Shown here: piece after piece, positions 9,005 through 17,129 of the stretch
Numbering within the stretch: the stretch's first letter is position 1
How the letters are laid out: each line of letters starts with the position of its first letter
Source of the DNA: Erwinia sp. ErVv1
Lineage (GTDB): Bacteria > Pseudomonadota > Gammaproteobacteria > Enterobacterales > Enterobacteriaceae
Direction: 5' to 3'
NCBI RefSeq assembly: GCF_900068895.1
Contig: NZ_CDPK01000002.1
Span: forward strand, 563,874-617,132
DNA: 53,259 bases
Notes under the pieces: model-generated
Told to the model about the DNA's origin: nothing
What the model saw: the letters and a program-made list of their open reading frames with translations, nothing else
Databases searched by the model: none
Made by a program: the position numbers and the translations under genes

Positions 9005-10243
9005 ATGACTTCATCTGCTACGCCCTCCACGCTGCGCGGGGTTGACCCGGATACCGCTACCGTCGTGACCGCACCGGCGACGGCAAAGCTGCCGCGTCGG
9101 TTTCGCGATCTGCTGGCCCTGGACGATTTTGAACGCCATGCCCGTCGACGCCTGCCCAATATGATCTATCAGTATGTGGCGGGCGGGGTTGAAACCGGGC
9201 GCGGTATTGCCGGTAACCTTGAAGCCTACCAGCGCTATACGTTTATCCCTCGTATGTTCAGAGACGTTTCGGGTCGCAGCCAGCGCACCACCCTGTTTGG
9301 TCACAGCTATCATCATCCTTTCGGCGTTGCGCCGTTGGGCGGTGCCTCCTTTGTCGCCTATCAGGCCGATATCGCGCTTGCCCGGGCCGCCCGTGAAATG
9401 AACGTGCCGATGATCCTCAGCGCCTCTTCACTGGTCAAGCTGGAGGACGTACATGCCGCTAACCCGGATGCGTGGTTTCAGGCCTATCTGGCGGGCGATC
9501 AGCCGCGTATCGACCGGCTGCTGGATCGCGTGGCGGCGGCGGGCTTCAGCACGCTGGTGGTCACCGGCGATACGCCGATGCTGGGTAACCGCGAGCACAA
9601 TATCCGCAGCGGCTTCAGTATGCCGATCAAGATCACCCCGAAGGTGGCGCTTGAAAGCGCGCTCAGCCCGCGCTGGCTGCTGGGCACCGTCGCGCAGACC
9701 TTCCTGCGTCACGGCGCGCCGCATTTTGAAAATACCGACGCCGAGCGCGGCCCGCCGATGATGTCGGGCAAAGTGCGAAACACCCAGGCGCGCGACAAGC
9801 TCTGCTGGAAAAACGTCGAGGCCATTCGTAAGAATTGGCGGGGAAATCTGGTAATCAAAGGGCTGATGTCGCCGCAGGATGCCTTTATTGCTCGCGATCT
9901 TGGTGCGGATGCGGTGATCCTCTCCAATCACGGCGGCCGCCAGCTGGATCACACCCTGCCGCCCCTCTATTCGCTGGCCGAGGTGGCTGCGCAAAAGGGC
10001 AGCATGAAGGTGATTATCGACAGCGGCATTCGCCGCGGCACCGATGTGATGAAAGCCATGGCGCTGGGCGCCGATCTGGTTCTGCTTGGCAGGCCTTTTC
10101 TGTATGGGGCCGTCATCGGGGGGCAGGCAGGCGTGGAGCATGCCATGCATATTCTGCGTGATGAAATCGACCGCGATTTGGCGCTACTCGGCGTGCGCAC
10201 CCCGTCTGAACTGGATGAGAGCTACCTGTGTAAAACGCGCTGA
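9005..10243 (+). CDS. FMN-dependent 2-hydroxy-acid oxidase (lactate oxidase / glycolate oxidase family)
   Basis: 412 residues forming the FMN TIM-barrel of the 2-hydroxy-acid oxidase family. After a non-conserved N-terminal tail of about 30 residues come LPNMIYQYVAGG, the FMN-site VAPLGG, and the active-site SNHGGRQLD with catalytic base His309; IIDSGIRRGTDVMKA and LVLLGRPFLYG complete the phosphate-binding end. The enzyme oxidises the C2 hydroxyl of a 2-hydroxy acid to a 2-oxo acid, using oxygen or the quinone pool. Its place opposite OtnK and under a shared operator suggests a sugar acid such as threonate or erythronate rather than lactate, replacing the usual NAD-dependent LtnD step. It diverges from the kinase operon and precedes the binding-protein gene. 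Substrate is inference. Confidence 0.88.
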   Translation: MTSSATPSTLRGVDPDTATVVTAPATAKLPRRFRDLLALDDFERHARRRLPNMIYQYVAGGVETGRGIAGNLEAYQRYTFIPRMFRDVSGRSQRTTLFGHSYHHPFGVAPLGGASFVAYQADIALARAAREMNVPMILSASSLVKLEDVHAANPDAWFQAYLAGDQPRIDRLLDRVAAAGFSTLVVTGDTPMLGNREHNIRSGFSMPIKITPKVALESALSPRWLLGTVAQTFLRHGAPHFENTDAERGPPMMSGKVRNTQARDKLCWKNVEAIRKNWRGNLVIKGLMSPQDAFIARDLGADAVILSNHGGRQLDHTLPPLYSLAEVAAQKGSMKVIIDSGIRRGTDVMKAMALGADLVLLGRPFLYGAVIGGQAGVEHAMHILRDEIDRDLALLGVRTPSELDESYLCKTR

Positions 10244-10321
10244 TACAATTATTAGCGCTAAATGTGCATTACGCGCTGATTCGAAATGAGCGCTACCTGC
10301 GCATTACGCGCTGATCCCATT
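10217..10321 (+). repeat. Three tandem ~35-bp copies of the oxidase gene's 3' end
   Basis: Units at 10217-10250, 10251-10285 and 10286-10321 share an AGCGCTACCTG-like start and the sequence CGCGCTGAT (10236, 10272, 10307). The first unit contains the last codons and stop of the oxidase gene; the other two are diverged duplicates lying between it and the next gene. They create a spurious upstream reading frame for the downstream gene. Confidence 0.8.
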
Positions 10322-10336
10322 ATTAAGGAGTACGGT

Positions 10337-11038
10337 ATGTCCGGAAATACAACCCTGCGCGTATTTAGCGCACTGGCGGTTCGCGCGCCCTTTGACGCAC
10401 TGGAGCAGGCTTTTTTGCAGCAGCATCCCCACTGCGAACTGACGCTGGAGTGGAATCCCACTTCGGTGATTGAGAAAAAAATTGCCGCCGGTGCCCCGGC
10501 CGATGCGGCAATCCTCACCGTACCGGTGATCGAGCGGCTGATTGAGGAAGGCGTAATAATTGCCGACAGCCGCGTGGATCTGGTGGATTCGCGCATTGGT
10601 CTGGCCATATTACCCGATGCGGTCGCGCCGGATATCAGCAGCCTGTCGGCGCTTAAGCAGACGCTGCTGGCAGCACGCTCGGTGGCCTGGTCGCTCGGGG
10701 GGGCCAGCGGCATCTATTTTCAAACGCTGATCGAGCGGCTGGGCATTGAAGCGGAGATGACGTCGCGCGGTACCACCATCCCCGAAGGATTTACCGCCAG
10801 CCAGCTGCTGACGGGCAAGGCGGATCTCGCCCTACAGCAAATCAGCGAGCTGCTGATGGTGCCGGGTGTGAAAGTGATCGGCCCCCTGCCCGATGAGGCG
10901 CAGAAGGTGACCGCCTTTGCCGGGGGTATTTTCCGCGCGGCAGCCAATCCGCAGGATGCGGCGGCACTGCTTGCCTCGCTGCGCACGCCGCAGGCGCGGG
11001 CGACCTTCGAATCCTTTGGGCTGACCTGTCGCGAGTAG
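10337..11038 (+). CDS. ModA-like substrate-binding-domain protein lacking a signal peptide
   Basis: 233 residues from the ATG at 10337, preceded by AAGGAG. The frame extends to 10286, but that part is the tandem repeat and has no ribosome-binding site. The sequence has the periplasmic-binding type II layout of molybdate-binding-like proteins (LRVFSALAVRAPFDALEQAF at the start, GKADLALQQISELLMVPGV near residue 165), yet there is no signal peptide or lipobox, so it should be cytoplasmic. No ABC permease or ATPase lies nearby. It follows the FMN oxidase by 93 bases on the same strand and probably shares its transcript; a ligand-sensing or carrier role in the sugar-acid pathway is a guess. Confidence 0.78.
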   Translation: MSGNTTLRVFSALAVRAPFDALEQAFLQQHPHCELTLEWNPTSVIEKKIAAGAPADAAILTVPVIERLIEEGVIIADSRVDLVDSRIGLAILPDAVAPDISSLSALKQTLLAARSVAWSLGGASGIYFQTLIERLGIEAEMTSRGTTIPEGFTASQLLTGKADLALQQISELLMVPGVKVIGPLPDEAQKVTAFAGGIFRAAANPQDAAALLASLRTPQARATFESFGLTCRE

Positions 11039-11341
11039 ACTGTCTGATTTATCTTCCAGCCTCCAGGCAGTAAAAAAGAACGGCACTGCAGGCGCCAGAG
11101 GGTGGTGCTTGCCCTTCAGCTGATGGGATTTAGAAAAAATATCCTTGCTGCCCGGTTTTTGCAGTTTGCACCACCATAATATTACTGGATCCTTTACCCT
11201 TTAAACTGGAGAGGCCTTATTATTCTCTCGAACAGGGACTATCCGAAATAATTAAGAGGATAAAGACTGTAATATTCTGAAACCGTAATAAAGTGTTGAT
11301 ACTGATGCAGACAGACGTTTGAGTATCAATATCTGACAATG

Positions 11342-11391
11342 TTCTTATTACTATAAGCTGCATTATTTCTTATTACTCTAAGCTGCATTAT
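11342..11391. repeat. 25-bp tandem duplication
   Basis: Two adjacent 25-base copies (11342-11366 and 11367-11391) differ at one position. Each begins TTCTTATTACT and ends AAGCTGCATTAT. The low divergence points to a recent slippage event in non-coding DNA. Confidence 0.85.
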
Positions 11392-11626
11392 AAAGTCTGG
11401 TATTTCCTGAGCGATTCATATTACCAACCGTATTAGCGTTATTATTGTAAGTGAGCAGTCAGGTGGATAATTTACACGAGCATCTGCGTCAGTGGTCGAG
11501 GAAAACTAAGCCACTAAGTAGCCGCAGCCAGGGGTTTTTTAACTTACAAAAACCGCTCAACTTTAATTTTTTACAGCACCAGGGGAGTTATGACGGACCC
11601 GGTTAGTGGTATTCTTTGAAGCTTAT

Positions 11627-11644
11627 GCTCAGGCGGGCCTGAGC
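11627..11644 (+). other. Stem-loop just upstream of the repeat-protein gene
   Basis: GCTCAGG, loop CGGG, CCTGAGC: a seven-base perfect stem. It has no following T-tract, so it is not a clear terminator; it could be a leader structure or a protein site. Confidence 0.4.
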
Positions 11645-11682
11645 AGGAGTTCCACGTCGGAATCCTATAATTTTAGAAGATA

Positions 11683-12558
11683 GTGAGAAATGTGAATATG
11701 TCTATTATCTCGGGTCCTGGTTTTGTTACAGGCTTTAAGGCCTTGTACTCGATGGCCAGGATCCAGCCTAAAAATACTTTATCTTTATTGTCGCGTTTAT
11801 CAACAGTTATTAACAGTAATGTTAATTTGAAGAAGTCACAGGCTTCTTGTAATAAAAATCAAATCCAGTCAGGGGATCGGATGGGCAATCTGCGTCCAGC
11901 TCCCCCGCCACCGACCTCAATCCTAAAGGCGACTAATCTGGCTATCAAGCTTGAGCAGGTGAACGATAAGCAAAAGCTGGCTAAGCTTATGATGGGACAG
12001 GCCACGCAGGATCACCAAAAAAAACCTGAAGCGGCGAGGGAAAAGTGGGATCTACCCAGTCCAGGCCTCAGCAGAAAGACAGTACGGGCTCCGCAGCCGC
12101 CGGGGATGTCAAGTCCCAGGATTACCAATCTGGCTCCGCAGCCATCGGGAACCTCAGGTCCGACGGTGAACGATCTGGTTATGCGGCTTAAGCAGGTGAA
12201 CGATAAACCGAAGCTGGCCAGGTTTTTGGAACAGGCCATGCAGGATTTTCAAAAAAGCCCTGAAGCGGCGAGGAAGAAGTGGGGTCTAACCAGTCCGGGC
12301 CTCAGCCGAAAGACCGTGCGGGCTCCCCAGCCGCCGGAAATCTCAAGCCCCAGGGCTTCAGATCTGGCTCCGCAGCCACCGCGAACCTCAAGTCCGACAG
12401 TGAACGATCTGGCTATTCAGCTTAAGCAGGTGAACGATAAGCAGAATCTGGCCAGGCGTTTGGAACAGGCCATGCAGGATTTTCAAAAAAGCCCTGAAGC
12501 GGCGAGACAGAAGTGGAATCTATCCAGGTCTGGCTCTGATGGTCAGTTAACACGGTAG
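11683..12558 (+). CDS. Proline-rich tandem-repeat protein, effector-like, unknown function
   Basis: 291 residues from a GTG at 11683; an ATG at 11698 (MSIISGPGF, 286 residues) is equally possible, neither having a strong ribosome-binding site. After a Ser/Leu/Asn-rich N-terminus without a cleavable signal come three repeats starting near residues 85, 164 and 242 (period 78-79, the last truncated). Each has an amphipathic helix (LKQVNDKPKLARFLEQAMQD), then FQKSPEAARKKW, then a proline-rich linker with RAPQPP and LAPQP. The layout of repeated helix plus PxxP linker resembles bacterial effectors such as EspFu/TccP in design only; I see no sequence identity to them. Flanking DNA is A+T-rich, consistent with horizontal transfer. 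Function unknown; a secreted effector is the leading inference. Confidence 0.7.
   Translation: MRNVNMSIISGPGFVTGFKALYSMARIQPKNTLSLLSRLSTVINSNVNLKKSQASCNKNQIQSGDRMGNLRPAPPPPTSILKATNLAIKLEQVNDKQKLAKLMMGQATQDHQKKPEAAREKWDLPSPGLSRKTVRAPQPPGMSSPRITNLAPQPSGTSGPTVNDLVMRLKQVNDKPKLARFLEQAMQDFQKSPEAARKKWGLTSPGLSRKTVRAPQPPEISSPRASDLAPQPPRTSSPTVNDLAIQLKQVNDKQNLARRLEQAMQDFQKSPEAARQKWNLSRSGSDGQLTR
11935..12540 (+). repeat. Three coding tandem repeats of 234-237 bp
   Basis: Units start at 11935, 12172 and 12406 (237 and 234 bases apart) and the third is cut short by the end of the gene. Units two and three are closest; the first has diverged most and lacks part of the helix match (KLMMGQATQDHQKKPEAA). Expansion by in-frame duplication is evident. 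Confidence 0.85.
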
Positions 12559-12615
12559 GAAATCCAGGGATCTTACCAGGATCCTGTAAGCTAACCGAAT
12601 CACCCCGCGCTCAGG

Positions 12616-13641
12616 CTAGCGCGGGGCTGTCCCGGTGCTGCTGCGCACAATCAGCCGTGGGGTGAGCAGCGTCTGCCTCGTCGCGGGCTGGCCATTTAGC
12701 GTTGCCAACAGATAATCTGCCGCACAGCGGCCGATTTCATCCAGCTCCACGCGCATCGTGGTCAGCGGATGCTCGAGATGCTCCGCGTATTCATAATCGT
12801 TGAAACCGGTAATGGATATATCGTTGGGTACCCGCAGATAACGTTCCCCCGCGCCGCGCAGCGCACCAAATGCCAGCAGATCGTTGCCGCAGATCACCGC
12901 CGTGGGCGGCTCCGGGCCGTCCAGCAGGCGAAACATCGCCTGGCGCGCATCGTTCATGGTAAAGGCATTATCAATCAGGTTCACTTCCGCCAGGGCTATC
13001 CCCGCAGCCGCCAGCGCCTCACGCGTGCCGGTAATACGATCGAACACGCGATCGTTGGAGGGGGGCGTACCGACAATCACCCCAAACCGCTGATGCCCCA
13101 GCGCCAGCAGATGCCGGGTAAGCTCGCCTGCCGCATGCTCGTTATCGTAGCCGACGCTCGGGTGCTGCCGATCAACGGAAAAAGTCTGCACGCAGGGAAT
13201 ATCAAGCTGGTTGATACGCTCCCGCAGCCGGGGATGGTGTGAATTACCCACCAGCATCAGTGCATCAATGCCGTATTCCACCAGCTTGTTAACCTCCTGC
13301 AGTTCGGTTTGCGGATCGAAGTCGGAGTTCGCCAGCAGCAGGGTATACCCGGACTGGTGGATCTGCTGCTGAAAGGCGGCCAGCGGCCTGGAGAAGGTTT
13401 CGGTGGCAAGCGTCGGCACTACCGCCCCAATCGTCATGCTTCTGCGTGATGCCAGCGTCCGCGCCGCGCGATTAATCACATAGCCCAGTTCCTCACACGC
13501 CCGCTCTACCGCTTCACGCCGCGACTGGCGCACCGAAGCACTGCCGTTCAGCACGCGTGACACGGTTGCCGTCGACACGCCAGCGCGTTTAGCAACATCT
13601 TCCAGGGAGACTCTGCCAGGCAGAGCGGGCTTATCGGACAT
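12616..13641 (-). CDS. LacI-family transcriptional regulator of the sugar-acid genes
   Basis: 341 residues from the ATG at 13641, chosen because GGAG lies seven bases upstream and the helix-turn-helix follows directly; the frame extends further to 13680 without support. Residues about 10-32 are the LacI helix-turn-helix (VSLEDVAKRAGVSTATVSRV), followed by the hinge and a periplasmic-binding-like effector domain (MTIGAVVPTLATETFSRPLA onward). It diverges from the MFS-OtnC-dehydrogenase operon; two operator-like sites lie in that gap and two more upstream of the kinase and oxidase operons. It is therefore the likely repressor of the whole regulon, with a sugar acid as inducer by inference. Confidence 0.92.
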   Translation of the reverse strand: MSDKPALPGRVSLEDVAKRAGVSTATVSRVLNGSASVRQSRREAVERACEELGYVINRAARTLASRRSMTIGAVVPTLATETFSRPLAAFQQQIHQSGYTLLLANSDFDPQTELQEVNKLVEYGIDALMLVGNSHHPRLRERINQLDIPCVQTFSVDRQHPSVGYDNEHAAGELTRHLLALGHQRFGVIVGTPPSNDRVFDRITGTREALAAAGIALAEVNLIDNAFTMNDARQAMFRLLDGPEPPTAVICGNDLLAFGALRGAGERYLRVPNDISITGFNDYEYAEHLEHPLTTMRVELDEIGRCAADYLLATLNGQPATRQTLLTPRLIVRSSTGTAPR

Positions 13642-13707
13642 GATGGAACTCCATGCTGAAATGAGTGACGTCGCCCACAAATTTTGCAGACAGCGAAAAC
13701 TTAGATT

Positions 13708-13721
13708 TGAAAGCGCTTACT
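13708..13721. promoter_or_regulatory. LacI-type operator between lacI-family gene and MFS operon
   Basis: TGAAAGCGCTTACT, differing from the site at 8910-8923 only in the last base. It lies 67 bases upstream of the regulator's start codon and could serve autoregulation. Confidence 0.7.
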
Positions 13722-13739
13722 TTTCGCTTGACTGTTTTT

Positions 13740-13753
13740 TGTAATCGCTTACT
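13740..13753. promoter_or_regulatory. Second LacI-type operator, MFS operon side
   Basis: TGTAATCGCTTACT, a weaker copy 32 bases (about three helical turns) centre-to-centre from 13708-13721, fitting cooperative binding. Confidence 0.55.
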
Positions 13754-13876
13754 TTTAACATCGTGTTATCAATTTACCTTCAAATTTTACCGAATGATAA
13801 CAGGGATTGCGACAGTCAGGGGCATCCTCCGTCTGATAACCCTCGTAAAAGCATCAGGATAATAAAGGAATTCACC

Positions 13877-15184
13877 ATGCGTAGATACCCTCGGATCCGC
13901 TGGCTAATGATCGCGTTTTGTTTCTTCGCCATCGCCATTAACTATATCGATCGCATTAATCTGGCGATTGCGGCACCCCATATTAAACGGGATCTCGGCC
14001 TGGATGACACCAGCATGGGGCTTATCCTCGGGGCCTTCTTCTGGACCTATGCGCTGATGCAGATCCCCGCCGGTCGAATGATTGACCGGCTGGGTGCGCG
14101 TATGGGGCTGGCCATCGCCGTGGGCTGGTGGTCGCTGTTTACCGTCTTCACCGCTTTCGGACGCGGTTTTACCTCGATTTTTGCCTTCCGCCTGATGCTG
14201 GGACTGGGTGAGTCGGGGGGCTATCCCGGCTGTGCCAAAGTGGTTTACTCCTGGTTTGCAAAAAAAGAGCGCGCGACCGCCAGCGGTATTTTCGATGCCG
14301 GCCCGCGCGCCGGGAGCGCCATCGCCCTGCCCCTGGTGGCATGGCTGATCGGCACCTGGGGATGGGAAACCTCTTTTGTGGTTACCGGCGGCCTGGGGCT
14401 GGTATGGGTGGCTATCTGGATGCTGTTCTATCGCGAACCTGAGGAGATTAAGGGGCTGGACCCGGTTCAGCGCGAAAATTTACTGGCCGATCGCAGCGTG
14501 CAGGTGGTGGATAAAAGCGAGAAGGTCAATATTCCCGGCCTGTTCCGCTACCGGACGGTCTGGGGAATGATGATCGGCTTCTTCTGCATGAACTTTGCCA
14601 CCTACTTTTTTGTGACGTGGTTCCCAACCTATCTGACCATGGCGCACGGCTTCTCTCTCAAGGAGCTGGGTACGCTGGGCGCTATCCCCGCGCTGATGGG
14701 TATCCCCGGCAGCCTGCTCGGCGGCCTGTGCTCCGACTGGATGTATCGCAAGGGATTTTCGCTGACCACCGCGCGTAAAACCTGTCTGATTGCCGGGATG
14801 CTGCTCTCATCGGTGATCGCCTTTGCCGCCTTTACCAACAGCATGCCGGTGATCCTGACGCTGTTTTCTCTGACCTATGCGGGCCTGGCCTTTACCGCCG
14901 CCAATATCTGGACCCTGCCTGCCGACGTCGCCCCCGGCCCGGGCTACGTGGGGACGCTGAGCGGTATTCAGAACTTTGCGGGCAACCTGGCGGGGATCGT
15001 CACGGCCTCCTTTACCGGTCTGATGCTCAGCCTGAGCCATGGATCCTTTGTGGTGCCGCTGCTGGTGGCGGGCGGCATCTGCCTGCTCGGCGCGTTTAAC
15101 TTTATGTTTATTATGGGGAAAGTGGAACCGCTGGTGCTGAAAAAAAACGGTGGCGCGGCCCAGGTCGCGGCGGCTAATCGCTAA
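13877..15184 (+). CDS. MFS anion:cation symporter (sugar-acid importer)
   Basis: 435 residues from the ATG at 13877, with AAAGGA at suitable spacing; the upstream extension to 13763 has no support. Twelve predicted membrane helices; INYIDRINLAIAAPHIKRDL, GRMIDRLGARMGLAIAVGWW and RLMLGLGESGGYPGCAKVV are typical of the ACS family that brings in galactonate, glucarate, tartrate or similar organic anions with protons. It is the first gene of a seven-gene operon with the OtnC-type enzyme and the periplasmic dehydrogenase, which suggests that it imports the aldonate produced outside the inner membrane. Confidence 0.9.
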   Translation: MRRYPRIRWLMIAFCFFAIAINYIDRINLAIAAPHIKRDLGLDDTSMGLILGAFFWTYALMQIPAGRMIDRLGARMGLAIAVGWWSLFTVFTAFGRGFTSIFAFRLMLGLGESGGYPGCAKVVYSWFAKKERATASGIFDAGPRAGSAIALPLVAWLIGTWGWETSFVVTGGLGLVWVAIWMLFYREPEEIKGLDPVQRENLLADRSVQVVDKSEKVNIPGLFRYRTVWGMMIGFFCMNFATYFFVTWFPTYLTMAHGFSLKELGTLGAIPALMGIPGSLLGGLCSDWMYRKGFSLTTARKTCLIAGMLLSSVIAFAAFTNSMPVILTLFSLTYAGLAFTAANIWTLPADVAPGPGYVGTLSGIQNFAGNLAGIVTASFTGLMLSLSHGSFVVPLLVAGGICLLGAFNFMFIMGKVEPLVLKKNGGAAQVAAANR

Positions 15185-15249
15185 CCGATGGCCTCAGGCC
15201 GCCCTGTTGCCCGACACTGCTACCCCACTGATGCGAATGAAAGAGTGTA

Positions 15250-15891
15250 ATGATGAAAAATGAAAATCAGCTTCGTGAAGAGATCTGCCAGGTGGGTTTC
15301 AGCCTCTGGTCACGTGGCTATACCGTCGGCACCGCAGGCAATATCAGCGCCCGACTGGACGATGGCTGGCTTATCACCCCGACCGATGCCTGCCTGGGCC
15401 GACTGACGCCGGCGCAGATTGCGAAAGTCTCTCTTAGCGGCGACTGGCTATCGGGCGATAAACCCTCCAAAACCCTGCTGCTGCATCGCCAGGTTTACGA
15501 TCGTAACCCGGAGGTTCAGGGCGTGGTCCATACCCACTCCACCCATCTGGTGGGGCTGACGCTGGCGGGCGTCTGGCACGCCGCAAGCATTCTGCCGCCG
15601 ATCACACCTTATCAGGTAATGAAAGTAGGACGCATTCCGCTGATCGCCTACCGCCGCCCTGGCGCGCCTGAGGTAGCGGAGCAGGTGGCAAAACTTGCCT
15701 GCGAGGTCAGAGGGGTGATGCTCGAACGCCTGGGGCCGGTTATCTGGGGCCGATCCGTGTCCGCCGCTTGCTATGCGCTGGAGGAGCTGGAGGAGACCGC
15801 CCGCTTATGGATGCAGGCCACGAATAAGCCAGAGCCGCTGAACGAAGCCCAGGTCAGCGAACTCTGTGAAGCCTTCTCCACAAGCTGGTAA
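15250..15891 (+). CDS. otnC: Class II aldolase/adducin-type 3-oxo-tetronate 4-phosphate decarboxylase
   Basis: 213 residues. The family's zinc and active-site features are visible: GTAGNISAR near residue 29, TPTDACLGRL, and the metal-binding VVHTHSTHLVGL (His residues near 96-98). OtnC decarboxylates 3-oxo-tetronate 4-phosphate to dihydroxyacetone phosphate and CO2 and normally partners OtnK, whose homologue is at 6660-8042. It follows the MFS gene by 65 bases. Two adjacent ATG codons (15250, 15253) are both possible starts after a GAAAGAG sequence. A generic fuculose-phosphate-type aldolase cannot be excluded, but the OtnK partner favours OtnC. Confidence 0.85.
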   Translation: MMKNENQLREEICQVGFSLWSRGYTVGTAGNISARLDDGWLITPTDACLGRLTPAQIAKVSLSGDWLSGDKPSKTLLLHRQVYDRNPEVQGVVHTHSTHLVGLTLAGVWHAASILPPITPYQVMKVGRIPLIAYRRPGAPEVAEQVAKLACEVRGVMLERLGPVIWGRSVSAACYALEELEETARLWMQATNKPEPLNEAQVSELCEAFSTSW

Positions 15892-15916
15892 CGCCAGATA
15901 ACAACAGGAAAAAAAT

Positions 15917-17068
15917 ATGCGAAAAAAACGTGTTTATGCCGCTGCGCTGCTGTCAGTGCTGGCAACCCTCAGCGGCGCACAGGCCCGCACCCTGGTTTAT
16001 GTCTCTAACGCCGACAGCGGCACGGTTACCGGTTATCAGCTGGATAAAGAGAAGCCCGGCCTGATCCCCACCGGCACCTTACCGACTGGCGAGAAAGCCA
16101 TGTCGTCGGTGGTCTCTGCCGATAAGAAAACCCTCTATGTTTCGGTACGCAGCCAGCCCTGGCGGGTGGCGGCCTGGCATATTCAGCCCGACGGCACGCT
16201 GGTGAAAGCCAGTGAGACGCCGCTGCCGGAAAGCATGGCCTATCTGTCACTGGATAAACAGGGGCGCTATCTGCTTAGCGCCTCCTACGGCGGCGATCTG
16301 TTCAGCATCAACCGCATCGACGCTCAGGGCCGGGTGGAGACGCCGCCGGTGCAGGTTGTTCATACCGGCAAACGTGCGCATGCGATTCAGGTTGACCCGA
16401 CCAACCACTTCCTTTACGTCACGCTGCTGGGCGCTGACCAGCTGTTGCAGTATCACTTTGATGCGACCAGTGGCAGGGTAACCCCGGCTAACCCACCCTT
16501 TGTAAATATTCAGCATGAAGCGGCGACCGGCCCGCGCCATTTCGTTATCGCACCGGGGCTGGACAGGCAGGGCAAGCGCAATATGTATATTCTCACCGAG
16601 ATGGCGGGCAATATTACCCGCCTGACCCTCAATCCTGACGGTACCGCCACCCCCCAGGAGGAGGTGAATTCCGTCTCGCCCAAAGAGGATATGCAGCGTG
16701 GTGAAGCCCGGCCGCTGACCGGCGACGATAAGCTGCCGCCTTCGGCTAAACCGCGAATTTGGCAGGCCGATATCCATCTCAGCCCGGACGGACGTTTTCT
16801 CTACTCCACCGAGCGCACCCGGAGTCAGCTCTCATCGTTCTCTGTCGATCCTGTTAACGGTCATCTGACCTGGCTCTCCAGCATCAAAACCGAAGAGCAG
16901 CCGCGGGGCTTCGCCATTGATAACAGCGGCCGCTTCCTGATCGAATCCGGGCAAAAATCCACCCAACTCTCTTTGTATACCCGTGACAACGTCACCGGCG
17001 CCCTGACCCTGGTGGGCCGTTACCCCACGGGTAAAGGTGCCAACTGGGTCACGCTGGTAGAAGAGTAA
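15917..17068 (+). CDS. Periplasmic lactonase, seven-bladed beta-propeller (Pgl-like) family
   Basis: 383 residues with a Sec signal peptide (MRKKRVYAAALLSVLATLSG, cleavage after AQA near residue 23). The mature part is built of repeated YVSNADSGTVTGYQ / LYVSVRSQPW / LYSTERTRSQ blade motifs of the lactonase family PF10282. The cytoplasmic member hydrolyses 6-phosphogluconolactone; an exported one would open a sugar lactone in the periplasm. AGGAAAA precedes the start and the gene lies 25 bases after otnC. Within the operon it fits hydrolysis of the lactone made by the downstream FAD dehydrogenase. Confidence 0.85.
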   Translation: MRKKRVYAAALLSVLATLSGAQARTLVYVSNADSGTVTGYQLDKEKPGLIPTGTLPTGEKAMSSVVSADKKTLYVSVRSQPWRVAAWHIQPDGTLVKASETPLPESMAYLSLDKQGRYLLSASYGGDLFSINRIDAQGRVETPPVQVVHTGKRAHAIQVDPTNHFLYVTLLGADQLLQYHFDATSGRVTPANPPFVNIQHEAATGPRHFVIAPGLDRQGKRNMYILTEMAGNITRLTLNPDGTATPQEEVNSVSPKEDMQRGEARPLTGDDKLPPSAKPRIWQADIHLSPDGRFLYSTERTRSQLSSFSVDPVNGHLTWLSSIKTEEQPRGFAIDNSGRFLIESGQKSTQLSLYTRDNVTGALTLVGRYPTGKGANWVTLVEE

Positions 17069-17129
17069 CCTTAGCCACCGCCCGGTGGGCCGTGTCCACC
17101 GGGCTGAGTCCCCCACTCATGGAGCCATT

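Larger units (their letters stand above)
11039..11682. other. A+T-rich region ahead of the repeat-protein gene
   Basis: About 640 bases without a credible gene, visibly A+T-richer than the flanking regulon. It contains a tandem 25-base duplication (11342-11391) and a short stem-loop (11627-11644) close to the next gene. I searched by eye for a hrp box (GGAACC-N16-CCACNNA) and found none. It interrupts the sugar-acid regulon and looks like part of an acquired segment. Confidence 0.5.

Noticed and set aside
9428-10150. Long antisense open frame opposite the FMN oxidase gene
   Set aside because: It mirrors the codon pattern of a clearly conserved gene on the other strand, has no ribosome-binding site and resembles no protein.
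11039-11682. Search for a HrpL (hrp box) promoter ahead of the repeat protein
   Set aside because: No GGAACC-N15/16-CCACNNA match was found by eye, so type III regulation is not claimed.
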